A stretch of 64,000 bases of DNA from Oceanospirillaceae bacterium (GTDB lineage Bacteria > Pseudomonadota > Gammaproteobacteria > Pseudomonadales > Oceanobacteraceae), in assembly GCA_002724925.1 (NCBI GenBank), contig PBQA01000006.1:81691-145690 (forward strand). The letters are read 5' to 3'. Each line of letters opens with the position of its first letter. Position 1 is the stretch's first letter. Below, piece by piece: positions 17,106-26,983 of the stretch. The notes beneath the pieces were generated by a model. The model did no database searches, was not told the origin of the DNA, and worked only from the letters and a program-made list of their open reading frames with translations. The position numbers and the translations under genes were made by a program.

Positions 17106-18284
17106 TCAGCTACTCGCGGGAATCTGCAACCCGAGCTGATCGTTGATCTGTTTCAGTGTGATCAGTAAATCCAGCATCTGCTGGCGGCACGCAGATTGAC
17201 CTTCGAGGTAAGACACAGCCGTTTGCCAACCCGCAATGCAGGCTGTATCGGCGCTGGTCAGAGTGATAACTTCGGCCAGTAGAGTAAGATCTTTTTCCTG
17301 CTTGCGCGCTGTCAGTAAAGGTTGAAGCCCACTCGCCCCGTCTTCAGAGATTAATACCTGACGAATACCGCGCATAATGGCTTCTACGTCGACAGGTGTA
17401 CCACCACTGAAAGGACTGCTGCCAGTGTCCGTCAGGTAATTCGGAAGCAGGTCCTGTTCGATGATGCGGTTGACTGTCAGTAGGCTGGCTTGCAGTGTTT
17501 CTGTCGGGGTCGCGGCAGACAGCAGTTGAGCATAATAACCCTGGGCCTCCGGTGATGGCGCCCAGCGCATTTGTAGCCGCTGAAGGTCAGCAATCAGTAT
17601 ATCGGTGAGTGTCGCCAGATAATCTCCGCGACGCTGCTGATGAGCCACTGGGCTGCTATCGTCCTCTTCAGGTTTTGCAGCAGTGCTGTCGAAATCAGAC
17701 GCAGGTCGCTGGCCATGTTCTCCCCAGAGAATGAACTCAATCGCGTGGTATCCCACACTGACGTACGTCGCATCGGAAAACTGGTGCTGCGCCAGCAATG
17801 AATCTCTGTCGATGACCAGAGTCGTGTCATTAACGATCCCGGTAAAGGGATAGCCCTCAAGGTAATCAATGTAACCCGGTTCAATAGGCCAGCTGTTGAT
17901 CTGTTGAGCCAGGTGTCTTCGTGTCAGCTTCGCAGCAAACCATTCGCTGGGCTCGCGCACAGGAATATCTGAGGCCGCGAGCGATGAAAGATAAGCAGAG
18001 TAACTGGCGCGCCAGTGGCCCCTGGCCTCTTCGAGACGCTCAGGCGTTGCGTTCTTACGCAGTGCTGCTGCGCTGGACTGCAATGCCTGTGCGGCTTCTA
18101 CCGATTTTGAGAGTTGAGCATAGGCGATGTTAATCAGGCGTTCGGGATAGGCTTCATCAACCGCGAGGCTCTCTGGTTCTGGCAGGCTTGAAACTTCTCT
18201 GCTCATAGGCTTGCTGTGCTCGCTGTCAGAGCAAGCAGAAAGGAGCATCAGTGATCCAAGCAGAACGGAGGCAATGCGCTTCAT
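17106..18284 (-). CDS. Imelysin family lipoprotein (peptidase M75-like)
   Basis: The 392-residue lipoprotein has a lipobox LLSAC in its N-terminal 18 residues. The body matches imelysin/insulin-cleaving-protease proteins, including the signature G-x-H-x-x-E seen here as VGYHAIEFILWG near residue 180. Imelysins are extracytoplasmic and often iron-regulated. Several are thought to bind iron or act in iron uptake, and protease activity is uncertain. Here it stands without the usual partners (di-haem oxidase, second imelysin); the HAD phosphatase just upstream is unrelated. Confidence 0.85.
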   Translation of the reverse strand: MKRIASVLLGSLMLLSACSDSEHSKPMSREVSSLPEPESLAVDEAYPERLINIAYAQLSKSVEAAQALQSSAAALRKNATPERLEEARGHWRASYSAYLSSLAASDIPVREPSEWFAAKLTRRHLAQQINSWPIEPGYIDYLEGYPFTGIVNDTTLVIDRDSLLAQHQFSDATYVSVGYHAIEFILWGEHGQRPASDFDSTAAKPEEDDSSPVAHQQRRGDYLATLTDILIADLQRLQMRWAPSPEAQGYYAQLLSAATPTETLQASLLTVNRIIEQDLLPNYLTDTGSSPFSGGTPVDVEAIMRGIRQVLISEDGASGLQPLLTARKQEKDLTLLAEVITLTSADTACIAGWQTAVSYLEGQSACRQQMLDLLITLKQINDQLGLQIPASS

Positions 18285-18308
18285 TGATTCAGTCTTCTTA
18301 TGGTGATC

Positions 18309-18968
18309 TCAGTCTATTCGCAGGCTGATCACTGGCCAGCCGTTGGCTTCCGCTTCCGCCTGAAGTGTTGGATCAGGGTCGACAGCCACCGGATGATCGA
18401 CCAGGCGCAGAAGTGGCAGGTCGTTGTGTGAGTCACTGTAGAAGTAGCTGCCTTGCATATCGTGCTGGTGCTCTTCCATCCAACTTTTCAGGCGGGTTAC
18501 TTTGCCATCCTGAAAGCTAGGTATACCGACGGTTTTACCGGTATAGCGTCCATCAATGACCTCCGGATGCGGGGCAATAATGTGTGCAATGCCCAGGCGC
18601 TCAGCGATCGGGTACGTCACAAAGCCGTTAGTGGCTGTGATGATCAGCAGGGTATCTCCGCGCTCTTCGTGGTGGCGGATCAGGTTTCTGGCTTTCTGGC
18701 TGACCAGTGGCTCAATACGGTCGTTGAGGAATATATCCCGTTCTGCGTGCATGTGATCGGCGTCATATTCAGTCAGAGGACGCATCGCAAATTCGAGATA
18801 CTCATGAATATCCAGACTGCCCGCTTTGTACTGTTCGTAAAAATGATCATTGCGGCGCTGGTGGACTTCGGGGTCAACCAGACCGCGGTCAACGAGAAAC
18901 TGGCCCCAGGCGTGGTCGCTGTCGCCTGAAAGAAGCGTATGGTCGAGATCGAAAATTGCTAATGCCAC
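18309..18968 (-). CDS. HAD-IB family phosphatase
   Basis: The 219-residue HAD hydrolase carries motif I IFDLDHTLLSGDSDH (nucleophile Asp, acid/base Asp), motif II TLLIITATNGF, and motif IV SYFYSDSHNDLPLL. Length and motifs match the SerB/CicA-related IB subfamily, which dephosphorylates small metabolites such as histidinol phosphate or phosphoserine. It is divergent from rppH. The same pairing with rppH-ptsP is found in Pseudomonas. Substrate not determinable here. Confidence 0.85.
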   Translation of the reverse strand: MALAIFDLDHTLLSGDSDHAWGQFLVDRGLVDPEVHQRRNDHFYEQYKAGSLDIHEYLEFAMRPLTEYDADHMHAERDIFLNDRIEPLVSQKARNLIRHHEERGDTLLIITATNGFVTYPIAERLGIAHIIAPHPEVIDGRYTGKTVGIPSFQDGKVTRLKSWMEEHQHDMQGSYFYSDSHNDLPLLRLVDHPVAVDPDPTLQAEAEANGWPVISLRID

Positions 18969-19127
18969 GGTAACCGGCCCTGTATTGGCAGATGAATCAG
19001 AAACAGATCGCTATTCTAGCGGGAACAAGCCATACTTTCCTTATTATGTTTTACGCACCGACGTGCACCCTTGATCTTTGCGATAAAATCGGCAAGGTTG
19101 AGTGAATAGATAGAGTTGGATGGCATT

Positions 19128-19619
19128 GTGATAGACGAGCATGGGTATCGTCCGAACGTCGGCATCATCATCTGCAATGCAATGGGGCAGGTGCTGTGGG
19201 CCCGTCGGATTGGTCAGAATGCCTGGCAATTCCCACAGGGGGGAATAAAGCGCGGAGAGTCACCGGAGAAAGCACTGTATCGTGAACTTCAGGAAGAAGT
19301 CGGTCTTTTACCCGAGCACGTACAGATCATCGGTTCGACCCGCGGTTGGCTGCGCTACCGCCTGCCAAAGCGGATGGTAAGACGCGACAAGCGCCCTGTG
19401 TGTGTTGGGCAGAAACAGAAGTGGTACTTGCTGAAGTTGCTGGCAGAAGAATCAGAGATTAACCTCTCAGCGACGGGCAACCCAGAATTTGATGGGTGGA
19501 ACTGGGTAAGTTATTGGTTCCCTCTGGGTGAAGTCGTGGCCTTTAAGCGCGATGTATACCGGCGCGCACTGGCGGAGCTGGCACCGCGTATTGCAAGGTT
19601 GCAACGTAAGTCCGGTTGA
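19128..19619 (+). CDS. rppH: RNA pyrophosphohydrolase
   Basis: RppH removes pyrophosphate from the 5' end of primary transcripts and so starts RNase E-dependent decay. The 163-residue protein begins (GTG) [16 protein letters not shown], matching the E. coli N-terminus M-I-D-D-D-G-Y-R-P. The Nudix box [18 protein letters not shown] followed by EEVGLL is complete. An in-frame ATG at 19116 would add four residues; the GTG is preferred by homology and by the TTGGATGG ribosome site before it. ptsP follows after 64 bases, as in E. coli. Confidence 0.93.
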   Translation: MIDEHGYRPNVGIIICNAMGQVLWARRIGQNAWQFPQGGIKRGESPEKALYRELQEEVGLLPEHVQIIGSTRGWLRYRLPKRMVRRDKRPVCVGQKQKWYLLKLLAEESEINLSATGNPEFDGWNWVSYWFPLGEVVAFKRDVYRRALAELAPRIARLQRKSG

Positions 19620-19683
19620 GTCCGGAAGATAATAACAACGAATGAGATAAACTGAGCCTAATAGCGAGGCCAGAAAAGAAAGC

Positions 19684-21969
19684 ATGCTCGATATACTGAG
19701 ACGTATCGTACAGGAGGTCAGCTCAGTTACTGAACTGAGTGAGGCGCTCAAGGTAGTGGTTGCCCGGATTCGCGAGGCGATGCAGACCGAGGTATGCTCA
19801 GTATATCTGTATGAACCAGACGAAAAACGCTATGTCCTGATGGCGACCGAAGGTCTGCGTCAGGATGCTGTGGGTAAGGTCAGTCTTGCTGGCTCACAGG
19901 GCCTTGTCGGCCTGGTCGGCACCCGCGAAGAACCTCTGAATATCGATAATGCTCCCGAGCACCCCCGCTTTCAGTACTTATCAGAAACTGGGGAAGATCC
20001 TTTTTTGTCTTTCCTGGGTGTACCGATCATTCACCATAAACGCCTGTTGGGTGTGATGGTGGTGCAGCAGCGCGACAGCCGCCAGTTTGATGCGGGTGAA
20101 GAAGCCTTTCTGGTCACTATGTCGGCGCAGTTGGCCGGCGTTATTGCGCATGCCGAAGCGACCGGCAATATTCTGCATATTCCTCAGACAGCCACTGAAC
20201 CCAAAAAGAGTACGCGCTTTACTGGTGCTCCGGGTGCTCCGGGCGTTGGTCTCGGTACAGGTGTGGTTATTTCTCCTGCAGCCGACCTTTCAGGCGTTGT
20301 TGACCGTGAGCCTGAGTCGCTCGATACCGAACTTGAGCGCTTTGATCTGGCATTAGAAGCCGCGCGGGAAGAGATACGTTCACTGGGCGGCAAGCTCAAA
20401 GGCGAATTACGCCCTGAAGAGATGGCACTGTTCGATGTGTACCTGAACATGTTGGACGACAATGCGCTTGGTGCTGAAGTTAAAATTGCGATCAACAAAG
20501 GTAACTGGGCGCAGGGTGCTTTGCGTCAGGTTGTGATGGAATATGTGGGGCACTTCCAGATGATGGAAGACGCCTACCTGCGTGAGCGCGCCACAGACAT
20601 TCTTGATCTGGGCACGCGCATCCTTGCGCACTTGCAGGGTAACGAAGCGACCTCCCGCCCTGATGATTACCCCGACGATACCATTCTGGTCAGTGAAGAA
20701 CTGACGCCAGCTATGTTGGGTGAAGTGCCGACTGACAAGCTGCGCGCCATGGTGTCGGTGAAAGGCTCTTCCAACTCTCATGTGGCCATTCTGGCGCGCG
20801 CCATGGGCATTCCAACCGTCATGGGCGCGGTGGATTTACCGCACGCTCAGCTGGACGGCAAAGACCTGATTGTTGATGGGTATCGCGGCCTCTTGTTCTC
20901 GAATCCGAGTGATGAGCTGCGTGAGCAGTACTATGCGATTTATGAAGAAGAGCAGGCCCTTGCCGAAGATCTTGAAGGGCTTTTGCATCAACCTGCTGAA
21001 ACACTCGACGGCCACCGGATTCCGCTGTGGGTAAACACCGGCCTGATTACGGATGCTTTACGCAGCCGTGACCGGGGCGCCGAAGGTGTGGGCCTTTACC
21101 GCACCGAAGTCCCGTTTATGATGAAGGATCGTTTTCCTTCAGAAAGCGAGCAGCAGGAAATCTATCGCGAGCAGCTGGAGACCTTCAGCCCCGACCCGGT
21201 GACCATGCGTACGCTGGATATTGGCGGGGATAAGGCGCTTACGTATTTCCCGATTAACGAAGCGAATCCGTTTCTGGGCTGGCGTGGCATTCGCGTCACC
21301 CTCGATCATCCTGAGATTTTCCTGGTGCAGGTACGCGCCATGATGAAGGCCAGTGAAGGCCTGAACAATCTGCGCATTATGCTACCTATGATCAGTAATG
21401 TGGCTGAGGTGGATACCGCGCTGCATCTGATTTACCGTGCGCATGTCGAAACCCTTGAAGAAGGGTTTAAGGTCGAGATGCCAGAAGTCGGCGTGATGGT
21501 AGAAGTCCCGGCGGCGGTGTATCAGATCAAGGATCTGGCTCAGCGGGTCGATTTCCTGTCGGTCGGCAGTAACGACCTGACGCAGTACCTGCTTGCGGTT
21601 GATCGCAACAATCCTCGTGTTGCTGATCTCTATCAGGCGTTTCACCCCGGTGTGCTTCAGGCGCTGAAGCGTATTGTCGATGATGCCAAAGCGGAAGGTA
21701 AACCGGTCAGTGTCTGTGGTGAGTTGGCGGGTAACCCTATGGGCGCTGTTCTGCTGATGGCAATGGGCTATGACTGCCTGTCTATGAACGCGACGAACTT
21801 GCCGAAAGTGAAGTCGGTACTGCGTGGTATCAGCCGGGAATGGGCAGAAAAGCTACTCGAAGAAGTTATTACTATGGAGAGTGGTGAAGTCATCGCATCA
21901 ACCTTGCAGTTGATGCTTGAGAAGGCCGGTTTCGGACGCATTATCGGCCCGAATGTCGGCCTGAACTAA
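19684..21969 (+). CDS. ptsP: Phosphoenolpyruvate-protein phosphotransferase PtsP (EI-Ntr)
   Basis: PtsP is the first enzyme of the nitrogen-related PTS and passes phosphate from PEP to NPr. The 761-residue protein has an N-terminal GAF domain (residues about 1-165) and then the EI core. The phosphorylated histidine is His366 in GSSNSHVAILARAMG. The PEP-binding domain includes EGVGLYRTEVPFM, LRTLDIGGDKAL, DFLSVGSNDLTQYL and the active-site Cys678 in SVCGELAG. All catalytic motifs are present. It is probably co-transcribed with rppH. Confidence 0.96.
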   Translation: MLDILRRIVQEVSSVTELSEALKVVVARIREAMQTEVCSVYLYEPDEKRYVLMATEGLRQDAVGKVSLAGSQGLVGLVGTREEPLNIDNAPEHPRFQYLSETGEDPFLSFLGVPIIHHKRLLGVMVVQQRDSRQFDAGEEAFLVTMSAQLAGVIAHAEATGNILHIPQTATEPKKSTRFTGAPGAPGVGLGTGVVISPAADLSGVVDREPESLDTELERFDLALEAAREEIRSLGGKLKGELRPEEMALFDVYLNMLDDNALGAEVKIAINKGNWAQGALRQVVMEYVGHFQMMEDAYLRERATDILDLGTRILAHLQGNEATSRPDDYPDDTILVSEELTPAMLGEVPTDKLRAMVSVKGSSNSHVAILARAMGIPTVMGAVDLPHAQLDGKDLIVDGYRGLLFSNPSDELREQYYAIYEEEQALAEDLEGLLHQPAETLDGHRIPLWVNTGLITDALRSRDRGAEGVGLYRTEVPFMMKDRFPSESEQQEIYREQLETFSPDPVTMRTLDIGGDKALTYFPINEANPFLGWRGIRVTLDHPEIFLVQVRAMMKASEGLNNLRIMLPMISNVAEVDTALHLIYRAHVETLEEGFKVEMPEVGVMVEVPAAVYQIKDLAQRVDFLSVGSNDLTQYLLAVDRNNPRVADLYQAFHPGVLQALKRIVDDAKAEGKPVSVCGELAGNPMGAVLLMAMGYDCLSMNATNLPKVKSVLRGISREWAEKLLEEVITMESGEVIASTLQLMLEKAGFGRIIGPNVGLN

Positions 21970-21986
21970 GATTCTTTCGGCAAGGG

Positions 21987-22547
21987 TTACCCCTGCCAGC
22001 GACGAACCCGCCCGGTATCCAAATGAACAAAACCGCTTTCTGGATAATAACCAACACCGCCACTTCTCAATTCTAACGCTGCACGATGCAGTTCTTTGTG
22101 GGACACGCCTGGTATACGTAAATCAATGGCGCGACCTTGCATGTGCAGACTCTTCTTCGCAACACCAGAAGAACCATTGCGCAAAGCTGCATTGGTTTTA
22201 GGCGAGCGGTAGCCAGAGATGATATACATCGGCTTGTTGGGTGAGAGGCGGGTTTGTAGTTCGTACAGATCCTGATACAGCTTGCGATCCATGGATATCA
22301 CGTCATTCGCGCGGAAATCGCGAACCAGCATGTCGATCATTTCAATTTCGCTGTCGATGAACTGTCCTTGAGACCAGAAGGTGCTTTTGACCGTTTCACC
22401 TGTGTGAATGTTGTACAGGTTCAAAGTACGATCAGGGCTTGAATCAATAACAGATTCTGAAGCGGCGTAAGCATTAGTACTGAGGCCTGTCATACCTGCA
22501 GCAGAAACAGCGGCAAACTGTTGCAGAAAACGGCGACGGTCCAGCAT
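21987..22547 (-). CDS. mepK: MepK/YcbK-like murein endopeptidase (DUF882)
   Basis: The 186-residue exported protein has a Tat-type signal (LDRRRFLQQFAAVSAAG). The M15-like zinc peptidase domain shows GYRSPKTNAAL, SLHMQGRAIDLR (His and Asp ligands) and GFVHLDTGRVRRW (third ligand, His). In E. coli the homologue cleaves mDAP-mDAP (3-3) peptidoglycan cross-links. It lies 150 bases from a gene for an L,D-transpeptidase that makes such links, the same pairing as E. coli ycbB-ycbK. Function follows from that pairing; gene symbol by analogy. Confidence 0.88.
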   Translation of the reverse strand: MLDRRRFLQQFAAVSAAGMTGLSTNAYAASESVIDSSPDRTLNLYNIHTGETVKSTFWSQGQFIDSEIEMIDMLVRDFRANDVISMDRKLYQDLYELQTRLSPNKPMYIISGYRSPKTNAALRNGSSGVAKKSLHMQGRAIDLRIPGVSHKELHRAALELRSGGVGYYPESGFVHLDTGRVRRWQG

Positions 22548-22697
22548 GTTCTGACTCCTGTTACATTGGGATTACAGTGAAAGGTCAGTATGCCAAAAGT
22601 CCAACGGAAAAAATCTGAACCAGTTCATCAGTAAGTTCGTCACGACAGGAGTGTCACGTCTGTATTTCGTAAATACGCGCCAGTGTGTAAGTAGTTG

Positions 22698-24479
22698 TTA
22701 CAGGCTGGCGTGGGTAGCAGTGCCACCAATGAGGTCGCGCTGATAAACATCATCACGGATTTGCAGGCTACCGTTGTCGTCGACCCAGGTCGTCCAGTAC
22801 ATCAGGTGCACGGGGACAGGGTCTTTGATACGGATACGGCTGGTGCGGTTGTGGTCGATCGCTTCGTCGATGCGTCCGCGGTGCCAGCCGTCCTGTGACT
22901 GAAGTAGTTTCTCAGCCAGAAGGCGAGGCTTCTCTACCCGGACACAACCTGAGCTGAGTGCTCGCTGATCTTTCGCGAACAGTTCAGGGCTGGATGTATC
23001 GTGCAGGTAGATACTCTGGTCATTCGGGAACAGGAATTTCACTCTGCCGAGCGCATTCAGTTTCCCCGGACGTTGCACAAAGGTGTAAGGCAGGTTGCGG
23101 CCACTGTAGTTTTTCCAGTTAATCTCGTCAGCGGCTACGTGTACGGCTGAACCGTTGCGCCACTGCAATACATCGAAACCTTTCTGCTTGAGATAGTCAG
23201 GGTTGCGCTTAAGTTTGGGCAGCAGATACGAGCTGGCAATGCGGGGAGGCACGGTCCAGGTCGGGGCGATCTCAATAATACGCATAAGGTCAGTCATGAC
23301 CGGCGTACGGCGATCAAGACGGCCGATAATCACTTTCATCTCAAGCTCAGGAGAGCCGCCATTCATCAGACGCATCGAGTAATCGGCCATGTTGACCATG
23401 ATGTGGCGATGGCCAAGATCGCTGGGTAACTGGCGCCAGCGTTTCATGTTCAGGGCGATGCGCTGGGCCGTCTGATAGGGCGGAATATTCAGACGGTCGA
23501 TGGTTTCTTTATTCAGCTCACCCGTGCTTTCAATTTTGTGGCGTTCCTGAAAATTACTGATGGCAGTGCGGATTGGTCCATCGAACAGGTACTCCGGCTT
23601 GCTCAGGTCGGGGCTTTTCTCCCGTGCAGGGGCGCGTAATGTATTCTCGCTCTTATCCCCCAGGAACCAGGCCAGAGTCCCTTTAGGCAGATCGCCGTAT
23701 TGATCCAGTAGCCAGCGTAGGTAAGGAACATCAGGATGGCGTTCGCCGGCACTTAACGTCAGCTCGTGTGAAATCGGGCGCCAGCCGCCGCTGCGGTCAA
23801 TGTCGCGATAGCGTTTCAGTTCGGCGCGCAGGCGTCGGTATCCGTCGTGCTGAGGTGCCATACCGGCCAGTAGCTCATCCAGTTTATTCTGGCGCACAGA
23901 CTCATGCAGCAGAGTGATGATCTGCTCTTCGGTAATGCGGTCTTCGCCCGACAGTACGACCCTGCGCATCGTTGGGTGATCGTTTTCGTCGGCGTTAGGG
24001 ATCAGCTCGTTGTTAAGAGCCTGTTCTGCGTAGGTCACGAACGCGTCTGTGAGTAAGACTTCCATCGCAGTCGCCTGCTCGGGCAGATTGGTAAGCTTGC
24101 GCATCTCGCGCTCAAGGGTTTCGAGCGAATAGCCATAGTTGCGCCAGTCGTCGACCGAGGTTTCGCGGAGTAATTCGATGAGTTCCAGTGCTTCCGGGCG
24201 CAGTTGATAGCTGTCCAGCCAGATGGGCTGGTATTTGCGCTTGAGATAGAAGGGCTCCATGTTGCGGATGTGCCGGAGCCTGACTTCACCAGCGACCTTA
24301 CGGGCGCCTTCGATCAGCCAGTGCTCCATGTGCTCTTGAGCAACATTGGGCGGCATAAAAGGGCGTGTATGGAGGCTGGCAGCCAGAGCCGCAAACAGCA
24401 GCAACACGCATACGCCGCCGACAATCAAAGGTACGCGGTGGGTGTGGCTATTAGGTGTTTTGCGTTTTATACACGTCAT
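22698..24479 (-). CDS. ldtD: L,D-transpeptidase, YcbB/LdtD type
   Basis: LdtD-type enzymes form 3-3 cross-links between meso-DAP residues in peptidoglycan. The 593-residue protein has an N-terminal membrane anchor (LIVGGVCVLLLFAALAAS) and a large helical domain. A peptidoglycan-binding segment follows (FDGPIRTAISNFQERHKI), and then a YkuD catalytic domain with HIMVNMADYSMRLMNGG. The active site L-H-D-T-S-S ... SSGCVRVEKPR has the nucleophilic cysteine in the expected SxGC context. Length matches E. coli YcbB (615). Confidence 0.92.
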   Translation of the reverse strand: MTCIKRKTPNSHTHRVPLIVGGVCVLLLFAALAASLHTRPFMPPNVAQEHMEHWLIEGARKVAGEVRLRHIRNMEPFYLKRKYQPIWLDSYQLRPEALELIELLRETSVDDWRNYGYSLETLEREMRKLTNLPEQATAMEVLLTDAFVTYAEQALNNELIPNADENDHPTMRRVVLSGEDRITEEQIITLLHESVRQNKLDELLAGMAPQHDGYRRLRAELKRYRDIDRSGGWRPISHELTLSAGERHPDVPYLRWLLDQYGDLPKGTLAWFLGDKSENTLRAPAREKSPDLSKPEYLFDGPIRTAISNFQERHKIESTGELNKETIDRLNIPPYQTAQRIALNMKRWRQLPSDLGHRHIMVNMADYSMRLMNGGSPELEMKVIIGRLDRRTPVMTDLMRIIEIAPTWTVPPRIASSYLLPKLKRNPDYLKQKGFDVLQWRNGSAVHVAADEINWKNYSGRNLPYTFVQRPGKLNALGRVKFLFPNDQSIYLHDTSSPELFAKDQRALSSGCVRVEKPRLLAEKLLQSQDGWHRGRIDEAIDHNRTSRIRIKDPVPVHLMYWTTWVDDNGSLQIRDDVYQRDLIGGTATHASL

Positions 24480-24551
24480 AATTTAAGTATGGACGTGCTT
24501 TTCGAACTCGCTCTCACTCTTGCGTATTTGTTTGTAACAAACGCGGACAGA

Positions 24552-25295
24552 CTACCTGTCTTTAATGGCTAATCTGTAGCTTTTCTCTTCAGTTTTCTGG
24601 CCGCGTTCATCCCAGGTAATTTCCTGTAAATCGATGTCGTTTCCAGAAGCGAGAATACCGGTACTGCAACGGGTGCCGTACCCGGGTGCGATGATAAACT
24701 GCGCGGACAGCAGGCGCTCCCAGGTAATCGGCACGCCTGTCGCAGGGAGTACCTCATCTGGCCAGGGTTCGCGTCGACTCAGCAGGTTCGCCAGATCGCT
24801 ATGAGCCTGATCCAGCTGGTCTTTTGCCAGTTCAGCCTTGGGCCACGGGCTATTAAGGTGGGCATTACTCAGGCTGTGGCGGCCGGGCTGCAGTAACTCC
24901 AGCCGACGTGTCGGATAATTACTCAGATACCAGAGTTCGCTCGCAGTGCCCGCGAGTAAATTGAACGGCGCATACGCGTCGCCGTCGATGCTATCGAGCC
25001 AGCCCTGAGGAGACAGGGTGGATTCAATAAAACCTTTCACCAGCTCGCCACGCGATTCCGGGTTATCCGGGCCAGCGCCGGGTGCTCGGACGTTGGTCAA
25101 TGCCGCCCAGCGGCCAGTATCTCTGACACCCAGCCAGGTGCCACCTTGCTCAAGGTCTTTGCCAGCATAGAGGCCGGGGATGCTTTCCCATGAATGCATT
25201 GGCAACGCAGGACGTTTATAGAATTCATCGCGGTTGGCGCTCAGACGCAGCCACTGCGGTTGACCGGGTTGCCAGTCGAGGACGATTAAGCACAT
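24552..25295 (-). CDS. NRDE family (TANGO2-like) protein
   Basis: The 247-residue protein starts MCLIVLDWQ, with the cysteine at position 2 that is invariant in TANGO2/NRDE proteins. It contains the name-giving motif in LSANRDEFYKRP and the conserved GGTWLGV. A longer frame reaching 25328 adds 11 residues before this start, but the Cys2 N-terminus fits the family better. The eukaryotic homologue affects lipid and haem handling; the bacterial role is not established. It is divergent from tauE, 65 bases away. Confidence 0.87.
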   Translation of the reverse strand: MCLIVLDWQPGQPQWLRLSANRDEFYKRPALPMHSWESIPGLYAGKDLEQGGTWLGVRDTGRWAALTNVRAPGAGPDNPESRGELVKGFIESTLSPQGWLDSIDGDAYAPFNLLAGTASELWYLSNYPTRRLELLQPGRHSLSNAHLNSPWPKAELAKDQLDQAHSDLANLLSRREPWPDEVLPATGVPITWERLLSAQFIIAPGYGTRCSTGILASGNDIDLQEITWDERGQKTEEKSYRLAIKDR

Positions 25296-25360
25296 AGCGG
25301 CAGTGTACACCAAGCGCGAATGCTTCATAATGCCGCGACAACGAAGAAGAACAGATCTGT

Positions 25361-26146
25361 ATGACCTTTATACTTTATTTGCTGGTAGGCGCGTTTGCTG
25401 GCGTCCTCGCCGGACTGTTTGGAATCGGCGGGGGCATGGTAATTGTTCCTGTGTTGATTTTCAGTTTCGCAGCTCAGGGTGTTTCTGCTGAAGTGCTCAC
25501 TCATATGGCCGTGGCGACCTCTCTGGCCACCATCGTATTTACGTCGCTTAGCTCGGTACGTGAGCACCATCGCAATGGCGCGATCGATTGGTCGCTGGTG
25601 CGCAGCATGGCCGCAGGAATCGTTCTTGGCACAGTGGCGGGTGTCACTTTGATCAGTGAGGTCCCCGGACCGGTATTGCAGAATATTATCGGCGTCTTTG
25701 CGCTGTTGCTGGCACTGAAAATGTTTACTGGCTGGGAGCCTCCGGGCAAGGGAGAGCGCCCCTCTGTTGCTGGCCTTATAAGTGCTGGTGGCGTTGTAGG
25801 TTTTGGCTCCTCTTGGTTTGGCATCGGCGGCGGTACCTTTACTGTCCCCTATTTGTCATGGATGCGCTTCAGTATGCGTCAGGCTGTGGCGACGTCGGCA
25901 GCATGCGGTATCCCAATCGCACTGACCGGGGCTGTCACCAATATGATTGCGGGACACGGGAATGATCTCTTGCCGCAGTGGTCCACTGGATTTGTCTACT
26001 GGCCTGCGGTTCTTGGTATTGCATTGACCAGTGTACCCTGTGCTCAGATTGGGGCTCGTCTGGCGCACAAGCTGGATGCGGCGCTGCTGAAAAAGCTGTT
26101 CGCTGTGTTACTCTGCGTCGTCGGAATCCGCTTTATTTTCTTTTAA
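25361..26146 (+). CDS. TauE/SafE family sulfite/anion exporter-like membrane protein
   Basis: The 261-residue polytopic protein has about 7-8 hydrophobic segments. It carries the family's paired glycine motifs GLFGIGGGMVIVP (residues about 20-33) and WFGIGGGTFTVPYLS in the second half, which reveal the internal duplication. TauE/SafE proteins move sulfur-containing or other organic anions. The position directly before lgt-thyA is shared with Pseudomonas. Substrate unknown. Confidence 0.9.
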   Translation: MTFILYLLVGAFAGVLAGLFGIGGGMVIVPVLIFSFAAQGVSAEVLTHMAVATSLATIVFTSLSSVREHHRNGAIDWSLVRSMAAGIVLGTVAGVTLISEVPGPVLQNIIGVFALLLALKMFTGWEPPGKGERPSVAGLISAGGVVGFGSSWFGIGGGTFTVPYLSWMRFSMRQAVATSAACGIPIALTGAVTNMIAGHGNDLLPQWSTGFVYWPAVLGIALTSVPCAQIGARLAHKLDAALLKKLFAVLLCVVGIRFIFF

Positions 26147-26170
26147 CTGTTTTACTGTCAGGGAAGTACC

Positions 26171-26983
26171 ATGCTGACTTATCCGGATATCAATCCAGTC
26201 GCGTTCGAACTCGGTTTTATCAAAGTACATTGGTACGGCCTGATGTATCTTGCTGCATTTGCGTCGGCATACCTGCTGGCAACATGGCGCGCTAAACAGC
26301 CCGGTAGCGGCTGGACCACACAGCAGGTCTCGGACCTTATTTTCTACGGTGCCATGGGGGTCGTGATTGGCGGGCGCATGGGTTATGTGCTGTTTTATAA
26401 CTTCCCGCAGTTTCTTGAAGACCCGCTTTGGCTGGTCCGTGTCTGGGAAGGGGGCATGTCGTTTCATGGCGGCCTGTTAGGCGTCCTGACCGCTATTCTG
26501 ATCTTCTGTAAAATCCATAAAAAAAGCTTCTTTGACGTCGGCGACTTCGGTGCGCCTTTTGTCCCCCTCGGGCTGATGTTCGGTCGCATTGGTAACTTCA
26601 TTGGTGGTGAGTTATGGGGGCGTGTTGCTGATCCTGAACATGTGCCTTGGGCGATGGTATTTCCGCGTGCCGACGAGTTTGCTCGTCATCCCTCGCAGCT
26701 CTATCAGGCAGGTTTGGAAGGCTTAATGCTGTTTGTTATTCTCTGGTTTTACTCGTCGCGCCCGCGTCCGCAGAAAGCGGTCAGTGCGATGTTTCTGATT
26801 GGTTATGGGGTTTTCCGTACCATTGCTGAATTTTTCCGGGAGCCGGATGCGCACATCGGCTTTGATATGTTCGGATGGATGACCCGCGGGCAGATGTTGA
26901 GCCTGCCAATGATCGTATTTGGTCTGATTTTATTGGTCTGGGCCTACCGTAACGGCACAAACAGCGGAGCTAAGAAAGCATGA
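26171..26983 (+). CDS. lgt: Prolipoprotein diacylglyceryl transferase
   Basis: Lgt transfers diacylglycerol from phosphatidylglycerol to the lipobox cysteine of prolipoproteins, the first step of lipoprotein maturation, in the inner membrane. The 270-residue protein has seven hydrophobic segments, the HGGLLG motif ([12 protein letters not shown], residues about 95-106) with its essential histidine, and the signature [15 protein letters not shown]. Its stop codon overlaps the thyA start by 4 bp (ATGA), so the two are coupled. Confidence 0.96.
   Translation: MLTYPDINPVAFELGFIKVHWYGLMYLAAFASAYLLATWRAKQPGSGWTTQQVSDLIFYGAMGVVIGGRMGYVLFYNFPQFLEDPLWLVRVWEGGMSFHGGLLGVLTAILIFCKIHKKSFFDVGDFGAPFVPLGLMFGRIGNFIGGELWGRVADPEHVPWAMVFPRADEFARHPSQLYQAGLEGLMLFVILWFYSSRPRPQKAVSAMFLIGYGVFRTIAEFFREPDAHIGFDMFGWMTRGQMLSLPMIVFGLILLVWAYRNGTNSGAKKA

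Noticed and set aside
17106..18284. Imelysin-centred iron uptake operon
   Set aside because: No di-haem oxidase, second imelysin or TonB receptor adjoins; the gene stands alone.
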